From Armigeres subalbatus (taxonomy: Eukaryota; Arthropoda; Insecta; Diptera; Culicidae), in the NCBI RefSeq assembly GCF_024139115.2, contig NC_085140.1, forward strand, positions 436,131,260 through 436,195,259: a stretch of DNA of 64,000 nucleotides. Direction: 5' to 3'. The notes under the pieces are model-generated. The model saw nothing but the letters and a program-made list of their open reading frames with translations. It made no database searches and was not told the DNA's origin. Both the position numbers and the translations under genes were made by a program. Positions 10,501-20,954 of the stretch are shown piece after piece. The number at the start of each line of letters is the position of its first letter. Positions within the stretch are counted from its first letter, which is position 1.

Positions 10501-11340
10501 TGAATATGCAAAAAAATAACTTAATGTAAAATTTAAATGAATAATTGAGTTGAAGCTCGAGTCACTATGTGGATGCACTGTTTCTTTTCTCAAAGCGTTG
10601 CTAGTGATCCATTTTCTGTTTCTACAGCAATGAGTATCTAATCTAATCTAATCTCATACTTGCGTAGCCTATACTTGAGAGCATCCTGGAAAATGACGGT
10701 TTCTATATTCCATCATTTTTCTTTTCTTACGGCCAGGCCAACTACGCAGTATGTGCCGCAGAGATGATTCCGGAATATAAGCAACTTTGGAGTAATTGAG
10801 TATCCGAAGTACTCTCATATCCCGGAATCGAGGGGAAATGAAGAAAGCGTGGACCTCCCGTACCAAACGCTTTCATATAATGATGGTATCTATATATACA
10901 TATATTATTAAGATTTTAGTTGGGAGCAAGGCTGTAGAAAAGTTATAGAGTGCTCCTTTCAGTTGATGATGTCTTATAGTCGTGTGGTCCAGAATTTCGC
11001 TTGCTGTAATCGAGAAATTAAATTTTAAAATAATATACTTCAAAAAGGTAGATAAATATCATAAGAAAGGACATCTTTCATCTTTTATTATGATTATGTT
11101 TTTTTACCACTTGAGCTCCTTCGTAGATGAATCGGGTACATACATACGCCGTCGAGCAACACCCGTTACTTACTCTTACGCACGCACTCTCACTTACTCA
11201 CTAACACCCACACATGCAAACGCATAGACTAAGTAAACCATACATGCACACATCTGTTTTAAGGTTTGTGGTATAATCATTTTGTTTTATTAGATTTGGC
11301 CATGTATTTCATTAGCTTCAAACTTTATTTCATTCGTATT
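7591..11340. other. 3.7 kb without recognised genes
   Basis: I see no domain, RNA or clear transposon end. Frames are at most about 100 codons and lack recognisable motifs. Minor features: (TCTAA)n at about 10635-10655, AT-rich runs at 10380-10560, and C/A-rich simple sequence (CACTCTCACTTACTCAC) at 11170-11230. It may be unique intergenic DNA or very old repeats. Confidence 0.45.
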
Positions 11341-12082
11341 CCGTTAATTATGATGCGTCAAATTGGGACTTCCCAAACGATGCTAAATCCTTATCTAAAG
11401 ATTGGTGCCAAGTATCACAGGGTCTGCACTTTCGTTTTGGACCATCAAATTCGCAATTGAAAGCCACATGTAGGAGATGATTTTCCTTTCTTCGCATGAT
11501 ATGGCCCCAGTACATTATTCTGTGAATCCGAATTTTTTTGGTGATAGTGCGATTCAGTAGTAATGTTCTGGTGGATGTGTTCTTCTTATGCCCTGAGGCC
11601 TCCAACCATTCCCTTACTATTTTCCTCTCGAAACAGCGGAGCGAGTTTTGATTTTGTGATGTCAGAGACATTGCGTTGAGTCCAAACGATACTGTTGGAA
11701 TAATCACCGTAGCATAAATCTTTCTGACTATATCCCAAGGTGGCTTATTTTTTTTGGAGAAATGGTAGGATGCCCTTACTCACTCTCGTTGCCTTCAAGC
11801 ACCTTTGTCGAATGGTTTCGGGCCGATTCAACGTGGCAGTTATATAAATGCCTAAATATCTCAGAGAAGAACATGACTCGATATTCATTCCTCCTAATTC
11901 CACTTCCTCAATTATTGGTTCCTTAGTAGAGAAAGGGTCCCTTATAACAACCTCCGACTTTCCAGGGTGTATCTCCAGACCGGCTTCCGCTAATAAAATT
12001 TTCAGCGCGGCGGTAATCCTATTCAATTTGTCAAGATTTTCGCAAATGATTAGAAGGTCGTCGGCATAAGCGAGAATCAATG
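11341..12082 (-). pseudogene. Non-LTR reverse transcriptase, C-terminal half
   Basis: On the minus strand the segment begins at 12080 with LAYADDLLIICEN, the catalytic YADD box, then KSEVV and LRYLGIYI (the thumb-entry block), up to PFLQKK. At a run of eight A residues (minus strand, about 11745) the frame shifts. It continues with PPWDIVRKIYATVIIPTVSFG, then IVREWLEASG, IRIHRIMYWGHIMRR and a C-rich tail. The order and the RLRW-GH-RR-like block are typical of the region after RT in endonuclease-bearing LINEs. The copy is cut just upstream of YADD. The A-run shift is the main visible lesion in an otherwise well-kept stretch. Confidence 0.8.
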
Positions 12083-12409
12083 AGCAATGAGTATGTATAA
12101 AAAGTTTTAAAAAGTTTGATAAAAGATTTAAAAAAATTGTTGATATTTAAAAAAAAAGTTCTGACAATTGAAAGTTAAAGAAAATAATTGTCGGCACGCA
12201 TTAGTCCTTTTGACAGGCAATTTCATTGAACATTTTTTGATTTCTGTAGCATCCCGAGTGACTTTTGTATTTTTTTGCATTACCTACCTAACAATGGCCC
12301 AAGGTTTCCCGATTGAACGATATTAAAAGCGATTGGTGGAAATTAAGTTTTTTTTCGAATCATTCAATTATTTCCAAATTATTTTACTTTCATGACTATT
12401 GAAGCCTTC
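12083..12409. other. AT-rich stretch between LINE relic and minisatellite
   Basis: No genes are seen. It has short A-rich runs (AAAAAGTTTTAAAAAGTTTG) and otherwise unremarkable sequence. Confidence 0.5.
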
Positions 12410-13816
12410 CGCGCTTCTTGAAAGGAGGCTTCCGGGCCTCTTAAAAACGGCTTGAATAGTGGATTTCAAGCTACTTGAAAGGGGACTCTTGAAAGAAGAA
12501 TTCCTCTTGAAGGGAGGCTTCCGAGTCTTTTGAAAGAAGGCTTCTGAGCCTTTTGAAAGGGGGTTTCCGAGCCTCTTGGAAGTAAACTTCCGAGCCTCTT
12601 GGAAGTAAACTTCCGAGCCTCTTGAAAGGAGTTTTTTGAGCCTCTTGAAAGAATGTTTCCGAGCCTCTTAAAAGGAGGCTTCCGGGCCTCTTGAATGGAG
12701 CCTTCCAGGACTCTTGAATGGAGCCTTCCGGGCCTCTTGAAAGGAGGCTTCCGGGCCTCTTGAAAGGAGACTTCCGGGCCTCTTGAAAGGAGGCTTCCGG
12801 GCCTCTTGAAAGGAGACTCTGGCCTCTTGAAAGGAGGCTTCCGGGCCTCTTGAAAGGAAGCCTGGCCTCTTGAAATGAGGCTTCCAGGCCACTTGAAAGG
12901 AGACTTCCGGGCCTCTAGAAAGGAGGCTTCCGGGCCTCTTGAAAGGAGGCTGCAGAGCCTCTTGAAAGGAGGCCTCCGGGCCTCTTGAAAGGGGGCCTCC
13001 GCGCCTCCTGAAAGGAGGCTTCCGGGCCTCTTGAAAGGAGGCTTCTGGGCCTCTTGAAAGGAGGCTTCTGGCCTCTTGAAAGGAGGCTCTGGGCCTCTTG
13101 AAAGGAGGCTTCCGGGCCTCTTGAAAGGAGGCTTCCGGGCCTCTTGAAAGGAGGCTTCCGGGCCTCTTGAAAGGAGGCTTCCCGCCCTCTCGAAAACAAG
13201 CTTCCGGGCCACTTGAAAGGTGGCTTCCGGGCCTCTTGAAAGGAGGTTTCCGGGCCTCTTGAATGGAGGCTTCCGGGCCTCTTGAAAGGAGGCTTCCGGG
13301 CCTCTTGAATGGAGCCTTCCAGGCCTCTTGAATGGAGCCTCCGGGCCTCTTGAAAGGAGGCTTCCGGGCCTCTTGAAAGGAGGCTTCCGGGCCTCTTGAA
13401 AGGAGGCTTCCGGGCCTCTTGAAAGGAGGCTTCCGGGCCTCTTGAAAGGAGGCTTCCGGGCCTCTTGAAAGGAGGCTTCCGGGCCTCTTGAAAGGAGGCT
13501 TCCGGGCCTCTTGAATGGAGCCTTCCAGGACTCTTGAATGGAGCCTTCCGGGCCTCTTGAAAGGAGGCTTCCGGGCCTCTTGAAAGGAGACTTCCGGGCC
13601 TCTTGAAAGGAGGCTTCCGGGCCTCTTGAAAGGAGATTTCCGGGCCTCTTGAAAGGAGACTTCCGGGTCTCTCTAAAGGAGACTTCCGGGTCTCTTGAAA
13701 GGAGACTTCCGGGTCTCTTGAAAGGAGACTTCCGGGTCTCTTGAAAGGAGGCTCCCGGGCCTTTTTAAATGGAGGCTTCCAAGATCTTGAAAGGAGGCTT
13801 CTGGGCCTCTTGAAAC
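12410..13816. repeat. 23-bp GC-rich minisatellite, about 60 copies
   Basis: Tandem copies of a 23-bp unit, consensus GGCCTCTTGAAAGGAGGCTT plus CCG. Units are most uniform at 13340-13510 and more diverged at the edges, which suggests recent expansion from the centre. Each unit contains GAGGC-TTCCGG-GCCTC, so a single unit can form a 5-bp stem hairpin. Because 23 is not a multiple of three, three units (69 nt) give one 23-residue protein repeat in every frame. No stop occurs in the minus-strand consensus, so two long overlapping open frames (12466-13212 and 12915-13823) arise with no gene behind them. Confidence 0.95.
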
Positions 13817-14045
13817 TTATCAATATCTTGAGCTATTAGTCTGTTACTGTTAATAGCAAAACCTGATACTTTTATGATATTTCGGTGCAAATTTTTATAT
13901 ATTAGTTCGTTCTTATCTTATCTATATCTTGATATTTAAATAATATTTCGGTGCAAATTTTCGATATTGTTGCCTGTTCTTTTATCTCCACTATCAATCA
14001 AGTCCATATCATGTTTTGTGATTCTGCTCGTGGCTTTTGCCCGGG
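13817..14045. other. AT-rich spacer with a short direct repeat
   Basis: ATATTTCGGTGCAAATTTT occurs near 13877 and again near 13944, about 67 bp apart. CTTATC-ATATCTTGA phrases also recur. No gene is present. Confidence 0.5.
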
Positions 14046-14049
14046 TTGT

Positions 14050-14880
14050 CACTTGGCCGAACACCATATGAGGCCACAAGACATCTAGCCTAAATAATGT
14101 TGGCCAAATATGCATCTGACCGAAACGGTTATTAGATCGAAATCGGGTTGGCCGAAAATTTTATTGTCTAATAGATCATACGGAGGAAAAATTCGTTCAG
14201 CAGAACTGGTCTTCTGGACGAAAAAGTCGTTTGGACGAAAACATCAATTTGCCAAACAGATTAAACGGCTGAAAATTTCATATGCTGTATCATCTAAAAT
14301 ATCGAATGACCTATTCGACAATCCGACTTTTTCGGTCAAAGGTCCAGTTCTGCCGAACGACATTTTCCGCCGTATGATCTATTTATTCAAATGTCAAGCC
14401 ATTCGGCCAAACGACCATTCTTCCAAATGACCTATTCGTCCAAATTATCAGTTCAGTCGAACATCATTTTCATCCAAGTGGGGTTCAGCACAATGGTTAA
14501 TTCGACCAAACAATATATTCGGTCAAACAACTTGTGACAATAGGTCAAACGGCTCTTCCGGTCGTTTGGCCGAAAGTCATTCGTTCAAATGCCACCTGGC
14601 TATATAATACGTTCAGATGAAAGTTATCCAGCTAAGTTCCATTTGGCCGAATTGAACGTTTGGCCAAAACGGTTATTAGGTCGAAAATGGTTTGGCCGAA
14701 AATTTATTTTGCCGAAAGCTACATAGGCTCGATAGAGTCATAAGACCAAACTGGTAGTTTTGCTGCAGAGCCGTTTGCCCTGAAAGGGCACGAAAATAAC
14801 TTTTTATACCGATGTGGTCGTTTAGCCGAAATTATCGTTCAGCCGATCGGGCCATTTGACCAAACAGGACATCGAGCTCG
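14050..14880. repeat. Degenerate TTGGCCGAA-word array
   Basis: About 830 bp are filled with loosely spaced copies of TTTGGCCGAA/TTCGGCCAAA-like words (TTGGCCGAACACC, TTTGGCCGAATTGAACG, GCCGTTTGGCC), often joined to TGACC, CATT or AACG. The same word forms the arms of foldback B (34587-35736) and smaller clusters at 49000-49180 and 51660-51860. It looks like an aged, expanded member of that family. No TSD is recognised. Confidence 0.7.
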
Positions 14881-15309
14881 TACCTACATGTTGTAATTTG
14901 GCGCTTACGTCACTTTCTCAGATTACGGCAGACTCCCCTTCAACTTTTTAAAGAAATTATTATGGCTGCTGATAAGTTTCTCGATTTTGAAAAACTCATG
15001 GCGAAAAATTGCGAAGCGAGAATCTTGTGAAGCTTCAGAGAAAGTTTTAGACCCGGCTTCAGATAACTGTAAAATTGTCAAATCAGAATGTAAGGATTCA
15101 AACTCAAATATAATACGTTATTCGTCGAAATAGCCAGCAACATCAACCCGATATTAAATGAATGATATTCTTTCGACCTTGGATTCAGGATATTTGTTCC
15201 GCCTTTCAACTGCTTTTGCATCATAGACTCCACACAATCTAAAGCTTTTGAGAGTAGGATATAACATTATTCTTTTTTTTTTAATAGACAAAAATTGGAT
15301 AATTTTAAA
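14881..15309. other. Stretch without recognised features
   Basis: AT-rich sequence with no convincing gene or repeat. It ends with TAAATCTTC at the Helitron start. Confidence 0.45.
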
Positions 15310-15553
15310 TCTTCTTCTTATATATAAAAATGAAATGGTCTGTGTTCGTATCCGCATAACTCGAAAACGGCTGGATGAATTTTTTTCATTTCTTCAGCAG
15401 AAACATTCGTTATAGTTTCCGACGGGTTTATATGATATTTCCTAATGGGAAAATTACGAGTAAAGTTGAGCAAACCGTGAATAACTAAAATTGTGATTCC
15501 TATGGGAACTTTGCATGGGCAGTTGAAAACGCACATTTCCGCCTACTATGCAG
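15310..15553 (+). mobile_element. Helitron 1, 5' portion
   Basis: It starts with TC after an A (TCTTCTTCTTATATATAAAA) and continues with TCTGTGTTCGTATCCGCATA, shared nearly base for base with Helitron 2 (21167-21415). It is interrupted after CTATGCAG by a hAT-like composite and resumes at 21143. Joined in outline, the two parts are about 268 bp, close to the 249 bp of Helitron 2. It is non-autonomous, with no Rep/helicase coding. Confidence 0.8.
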
Positions 15554-16251
15554 TAGACCTGTGCGCCGCCGCGCCACGCCGCCGCCGCCGACACTTATTG
15601 ACGTACGCTGACGCCGATCAAGGTGTCGGCGGCGCGCCATACGCCGGTTGGCTCCACGCCGCCGAATTTCGTATTTCACGCCGATGTTTGGCCAACACAA
15701 AAATCACTTTTTTGTTAAATATCTTGGCTGTGCATATGCACAGCATATGTTTCGAAATGGACAAATTGATATGAAATTCCCAACCCTTCCTGATTACCAC
15801 TGCATATTATCTCGGCAACTCGGCCGTACGAAAACCATTTTTTGTTAAATATCTTGGCTGTGCTGGAGTTGCTGAACAATATGCAATTAATTGTAATCAA
15901 GTGTCGGTCTTTTCACCGTCATTAGTCGTCTGAGTACACGCGACCGTTTACGTAAAGGCAATCAAACTCATCAAATGCTTTAGCCAAGCAAGCCTTTGGC
16001 ACAGCAGAGTGCGATTGAATTCGCATTCTATACCGTCCTGCCCAGTCCGTTGCTGGGGGCATGGAGTGCGATCCTCCTGTTTAATAAACAATGTGCACTC
16101 GCTTGGCTGTGGATATACAACAGTAAAGCAAATGTGGAGATTGGGCAAATCAAGCATCCGAAAGATATTCAATTTGGTAAAAAGAGAGCTAACCGCGGTG
16201 GAGGTTGGTACTGGATTCTGATGGCTTTTCCGCAAACGTGACCTTTAAGTG

Positions 16252-16322
16252 GTCTTGTTGTGTAGGGGTTATCACGCCTATCTAGAGAGTAGGAGGTTGA
16301 GGGTTCGAGTCCCTCCAAGACA
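16252..16322 (+). tRNA. tRNA-like cloverleaf, anticodon AGA, likely pseudogene or SINE head
   Basis: A full cloverleaf can be drawn: acceptor GTCTTG/CAAGAC (6 bp), D stem GTG/CAC with loop TAGGGGTTAT, anticodon stem CCTAT/GTAGG with loop CTAGAGA (anticodon AGA after T33), a five-base variable loop AGGTT, and T stem GAGGG/CCCTC with loop TTCGAGT. A and B box promoter motifs are intact. AGA would read serine codons, but serine tRNAs have a long variable arm, which is absent, so this is more likely a tRNA-derived repeat head than a working tRNA. The twin at 16812-16881 has a broken T arm. Confidence 0.45.
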
Positions 16323-16811
16323 CGTGGTTTCTTTTTCGCAAATTTCATATCAATTTGTCCATTTTCGAAACATATGCTGTGCATATGCACAGCCAAGATA
16401 TTTAACAAAAAATGGTTTTCGTACGGCTGAGTTGCCGAATAATATGCAATTAATTGTACCCAAGTGTCCGTCTTACACCGTCATTAGTCGTCTAAGTACA
16501 CGCGACCGTTTCCGTAAAGGCAATCAAACTCATCAAATGCTTTAGCCAAGCAAGCCTTTGGCACAGCAGAGTGCGATTGAATTCGCATTCTATACCGTCC
16601 TGCCCAGTCCGTTGCTGGGGGCATGGAGGCGATCCTCTCGTTTAATAAACAATGTGCACTCGCTTGGCTGTGGATATACAACAGTAAAGCAAATGTGAGA
16701 TTGGGCAAATCAAGCATCCGAAAGATATTCAATTTGGTAAAAAGAGAGCTAACCGCGGTGGAGGTTGGTACTGGATTCTGATGGCTTTTCCGCAAACGTG
16801 ACCTTTAAGTG

Positions 16812-16881
16812 GTCTTGTTGTGTAGGGGTTATCACGCCTATCTAGAGAGTAGGAGGTTGAGGGTCTGAGTCCTCCAAGACA
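16812..16881 (+). pseudogene. Decayed twin of the tRNA-like unit
   Basis: Identical to the unit at 16252-16322 except in the T arm, where GGGTTCGAGTCCCTCC has become GGGTCTGAGTCCTCC. The T stem-loop and B box are therefore damaged. It lies in the second copy of the 565-bp tandem duplication. Confidence 0.6.
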
Positions 16882-17287
16882 CGTGGATTCTTTTTCGCAA
16901 ATTTCATATCAATTTGTCCATTTCGAAACATATGCTGTGCATATGCACAGCCAAGATATTTAACAAAAAAATGGTTTTCGTACGGCCGAGTTGCCGAATA
17001 ATATGCAATTAATTACAAAAATCACATTATGCAGTGCGTTTGCATCTGCCGAACCAAGGCAACCTATCAAGCATTAATTAAATAGCTATTATACCTTTAG
17101 CAGATTTGTTTACTTTTATCCTGTCACTTTAACCCGCTTTGTTAAATGTTAGGTCATCCAAAAACTTCTTGGCTACAGATCTACAAATTAATGAGCGTGG
17201 CGATGAACTTCTAATCTCATATGTAACGGCTAAAAATCAACACCATAATGAATGTTGGATTTGCATTCCCAATCTGGTAGAATTTTT

Positions 17288-17346
17288 TTAGCTTCCCTGG
17301 GCATGGAGTATCATTGTGTTAGCCTCATGATATGCGAATGCAAATC
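17288..17346 (+). mobile_element. Feilai-type SINE fragment
   Basis: The segment TTCCCTGGGCAT-GAGTATCATTGTG, then TTAGCCTCATGATAT-CGAATGCAAA matches the tRNA-unrelated body of the SINE at 36343-36600 in the same relative order. Head and tail are missing. Confidence 0.6.
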
Positions 17347-17404
17347 TTTTGGCTTCTGGAGCTGGAGCACGATTGGGCACGTGACCCACCATATTGAGCA
17401 TTTC

Positions 17405-18840
17405 CTTCACTCTTCCTTGTAATTATTGCTAGAATTGCTTTGAAAAAAAAAATGTTTTGATTTATTTCGATAAACAATTCCCAAAGAAATTTCTTGGTTT
17501 TCTTGAAATAATTTCCAGGAAGTCCTGGAGGAAGTTCTGAAGGAATATCTGAAGAAAATTCTTAGAGCCTTGAGGATTATCTCCGTTGTAATTTCTGGAA
17601 GATTTTCTGAAGGAATCTCTGGAGAAAATTCTGAGGGAATTCTTGGAGGAATGTCCAAAGAAATTCTTTAAGAAATTTAAGAATGGCAGTAATTCCTTTG
17701 GGAGTTCCTTTGGAAATTGCTCTAGGAATTCGTACGGAGATATCTGATAATTCGCCCTAGAGTTTTGGAAGGAAATGGTTTCGGAAATTCCGAAGGAATT
17801 ACTAGATTAATTTCCGATAGAATGGAATGTCTTATGGAACACCTGGAAAATTCCAGTGGAATTGTTAAAATAATTTCCGCAGGAGTTTTGTAGAAATTTT
17901 TAAAAGTATGTATGTATGTATGTGGTTATCCATTACCCTGGCTTGAGTCTTGCTCTGCATACGGCTCCACCCACTAGTACAATCGAATTTAATTACCATT
18001 CTGCTTTCAATGCACTTCTGTGTGAAGGGCAAAAAACGAAGGTGGCGAACCCGTAAGCAGAGACACTTACGCGAAGCCCGCGGGATAGAGAGAATCTCCT
18101 TTCAGCAATGTAATCCAACAGACTAATAAATAGATTCGCAATCCTTTTTAAGCTTTCCGAGGGATGGCTTCTTTGAGGAAGGGCACGACAAATCCATGAC
18201 AACTGTGGGGAAGTGTACCATCTACATGAGTATTCCAAAAAAAGAATTTCTGAGGAATTCCCTATGGAATGGTCAGAATGAATCTTATAAGAATTTATGA
18301 AGGAATTTCCAGAAGAATTCCTTTAGAAATTTCTTGAGGTCCTAAGAAGTTCTGAAGCAATTCCCTGGGGGGGTGGGGGGGGGGGGTATTTCAAAGAAAA
18401 GCCTGGTTTCATTTGTGGAGATTTTTTAAAGGACTTCCTGAAGAAATTCGCGATCGGATTCCTGACGGAGTTTTTGAAGGTATTTTAGAACGATTTTCTT
18501 GATGACTTACCGAATTAAATCCTGAATATTTTTCCTAGGATATTTATGAAAAAAAAACTGTAGAATTTTTCGAAGGAACTCGTGCAGTAAATTCCCAAAG
18601 AATTCTTGAGAATATCCGAATATCTGCAATCTCGATATTTTGGGAGTTTTTCGTAGCATGTAGTCTTGATTCTAGAGTCAAAACTGAGTTTGTTTTACTA
18701 CTGTCCGGACTTTCGAAGAAATTCCGGGAGAACTATAAGAATTTCTGTGTAAATACCAAGCTATTAGTTTGGAAAATCCATTAAACATTTCTTCGTAAAT
18801 TACTTTCAGAATTCTTTCGAATATTCCTTCAGAAATTCAT
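17405..18840. repeat. Degenerate GGAATTCC-rich low-complexity DNA, part 1
   Basis: Endless variants of GAAGGAATTCC, TTCTGGAGGAA and GAAATTCC spaced about every 12-20 bp, interrupted at about 17930-18236 by a repeat also found at about 62160-62310. It also contains (TATG)n at about 17908 and a G tract at 18367-18387. Similar sequence recurs at 19860-20760, 39640-39900, 51170-51500, 60090-60340 and 61210-61680. The short frames in it are artefacts. Confidence 0.75.
17930..18236. repeat. Dispersed repeat shared with 62160-62310
   Basis: TGTGTGAAGGGC-AAAAA, CGTAAGCAGAGACACTTACG and GCGGGATAGAGAGAATCTCC align with TGTATGAAGGGC, CATAAGCAAAGACGCTTATG and ACGGGATGAATAGAGAATCTCC at about 62172-62260. 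The paired substitutions keep the small inverted repeat GTAAG-(N)-CTTAC. Family unknown. Confidence 0.6.
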
Positions 18841-18899
18841 TTACTTTATTTTTTATTCTTTATTATAGAGTTGATGTAATACTTTCGACTGTTGTGCTC

Positions 18900-19804
18900 A
18901 ATTTTGTTTGACTATTATCGGCTCTTTCAGTCGTATAAAGCAGCTAAAACGTTGTTGCGTCTATTTTCCGACGTTTTGGTGTATATTTCACCTTCTTCAG
19001 GGATTTAGAGGCTACTTTTTGGTGTATATGTGTGTATCCTGTATGACATAACGTTGTCAATCAAACAGATAGATACGATATCACTAGTGCGCGAGCGAAA
19101 AAAATCAGAGAAGCTTTTATCGAAAATGTAGGTGGGATATAGCTTGAAAAACATCAAGAAACATTTCAGAAGCCACAGTCACAAATCCTTATGTGCTTGA
19201 CATTAGAAACATAAGTCCATTTAAGCAGGTGTGAATTACATTTCAATATTCTCCATATTATTTAGAAGCAACTGCTGCTCGCTGCGCTTGTGTCCAGTTG
19301 GTAAGGGCATATCGTCCTGCCTACATTGGGGCGTTTTGACCAGTGCAACATATCTTCGAAACTAGTTACATTTTTGAAAATGGAAGCAATTTTATATCAT
19401 ATTACCCACTGAGACAAGTTATTTTGTTGCCCAACTGAGTGTTCCAGTGCAAGTTTTGCGGACAGTATGCTAGAGTCGGTACAGAATGTTAAGCAAACAA
19501 ACATTAAAAGTTAAATCAAAACTGTAACTTTTTGTATTTTGCTATTGTTTTCATTATGTAATACTTCCACATTCACATAGCACGATAGTTTTACAAATGT
19601 TTCAAAGTACCAAATGATTTTTACCCTTAGTTAGTTATAGTTTTCTAGAAATCAAAGGGGGCGTTTTGGCCAGGTGGGGCGCATTATCTTATCGTCTTAC
19701 CTCTTACCGCCGTCTTACCCTACACCGAAATGTCGGAAAATAGACACAATAACGTTTTAGCTGCTTTATAAGACAGAAAGAGCCGATGATAGTCAAACAA
19801 AATT
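18900..19804. mobile_element. Element with inverted ends of about 85 bp holding a truncated GGGTAAGACGG element
   Basis: The left end 18900-18985 (TTTTGTTTGACTATTATCGG, CAGCTAAAACGTTGTTGCGT) is mirrored at 19720-19804 (CCGATGATAGTCAAACAAAA). Inside, 19178-19722 is about 85-90% similar by eye to 52440-52982, and ends with the same CCGTCTTACCC terminus. The left terminus of that inner element is missing, so it was truncated before or during capture. Confidence 0.7.
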
Positions 19805-19859
19805 TATTATAGAGGTTTTCAGCCCTGGTTTACCTTTTTGAAATTAATTTGAAAATTCT

Positions 19860-20765
19860 GTTGGAAATTTTTTTCAGGTTCTCTTTCGGTTCCTTTGAGT
19901 CGAAAATTCCTCCAGGAGGTATTTTTTTTCAGAATTTTCTCCAGGAGGTCCTTAGGAAATTCCTTCAATAAACCATATAAAATTCATACAGGAATAATTC
20001 CGGAAAGAATTCAAATTTGGGAGAATTTATAAAGGAATTTTCGAAGAAATTTCCAAAGGTATTTGAGTGTTAAACTTATTTTCAACGGTTCAAAAAAATT
20101 AAAGGAATTTACAAACAAAAGTTCCAAAAATTTCCCAAAAAAAATTCTGAAGATATTCCCGAAAGAATTCTTAAAGGAATTTTAAAAGAAATTTCCGAAG
20201 CTCTACAGAAAGAGAAAGATCTAAATAAATTCCAGAGGGAAATTTCGAAAGAATACCAAAAGTATCTTCTTAGAGTTTCCGAAGAAATTCTTTAAGGAAT
20301 TACTGGAAGAATTTATATTAGAAATTCTTGAAGGAATAAAAAAAACTAAATCAAATTCCGAAGGATTTCTCCTAAAGGGATTTCCGTAGGTATTCCAATG
20401 GAAATTCATGAAGGATTTTCCATGGGTATTTTTTTAAAGAATTCTTAAAGGAATTTCCGAATGAATTTCTAAAAAAGTTTTCAAATGAATTTCAGAAAAA
20501 AATCCCAAAAGACTTGGTAAAGAAATTTCCGAAGCAATCCCTAAAGTAATTTCCAAGGAAATTCCTGAAGGAACTATTGGAGAAATTTTGGAAAGAATTT
20601 CCGAAGCAACACCCAAATAAATTTTCAAGGGAACTCTTGGAGAAAGTTCTGAAGAAATTCATAGGGTATTTTTAAATTAGTTCTCCGAATTCCTTTTTCA
20701 AATTTTCTGAGGAATATCTTTCCAAACGAATTTCTGGATTTATATTTGAAGTACTTTCCAGTGAA
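19860..20765. repeat. Degenerate GGAATTCC-rich low-complexity DNA, part 2
   Basis: Same character as 17405-18840: GAAGGAATTTCC and AATTCCGAAGAAATT variants throughout. No gene. Confidence 0.7.
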
Positions 20766-20873
20766 TGTATGTGCTGTGATGCGGCAATATCCTAGTTGAG
20801 GATGTAATGTAAACTTTTGCTATGGAGATACAAGCTATAGCTATTAGCATGTTCACCCTATCAGTTTGTCTGT

Positions 20874-20954
20874 AGCTATCAATTGTTTTTTTTTTGTCTT
20901 TATTTAAGAGACTTGCAGCCCGAGGCTGGCTCGTCTCCGATCAGCTATCAATTG
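20874..20954 (-). mobile_element. 57-bp LINE tail with 12-bp TSD
   Basis: AGCTATCAATTG is duplicated exactly at 20874-20885 and 20943-20954. Between them, on the minus strand, are GATCGGAGACGAGCCAGCC, then CTCGGGCTGCAAGTCTC, TTAAATAAAGAC and a poly(A) of ten. This is an extremely 5'-truncated retroposed copy with its tail, the classic outcome of target-primed reverse transcription that stops early. The parent element is not in the window. Confidence 0.85.

Larger units (their letters stand above)
15706..17012. repeat. 565-bp tandem duplication with an inverted partial copy
   Basis: Copy 1 (about 15863-16428) and copy 2 (about 16429-17012) are nearly identical direct repeats running from GTTGC-GAA-AATATGCAATTAATT through GAGAGCTAACCGCGGTGGAG to a tRNA-like unit and TTTCATATCAATTTGTCC. 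Before them, 15706-15860 is an inverted copy of the ends (AAATATCTTGGCTGTGCATATGCACAGC). Related sequence with the same motif recurs at about 24510-24570. Frames in both copies (for example 16484-16795, minus) mirror each other, but I recognise no protein. Small indels differ between copies. Confidence 0.8.

Noticed and set aside
12466..13823. Two long minus-strand open frames (248 and 302 codons) with a 23-residue repeat
   Set aside because: They are produced by the 23-bp minisatellite, which lacks stops on that strand. No non-repeat domain, start context or conserved tail is seen.
16252..16322. Functional tRNA-Ser(AGA) gene
   Set aside because: No long variable arm, duplicated inside a repeat, second copy broken. 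Kept only as tRNA-like.
15948..16795. Paired frames of about 95-103 codons in the 565-bp duplication
   Set aside because: Same DNA duplicated with frame-changing indels; no domain recognised in any frame.
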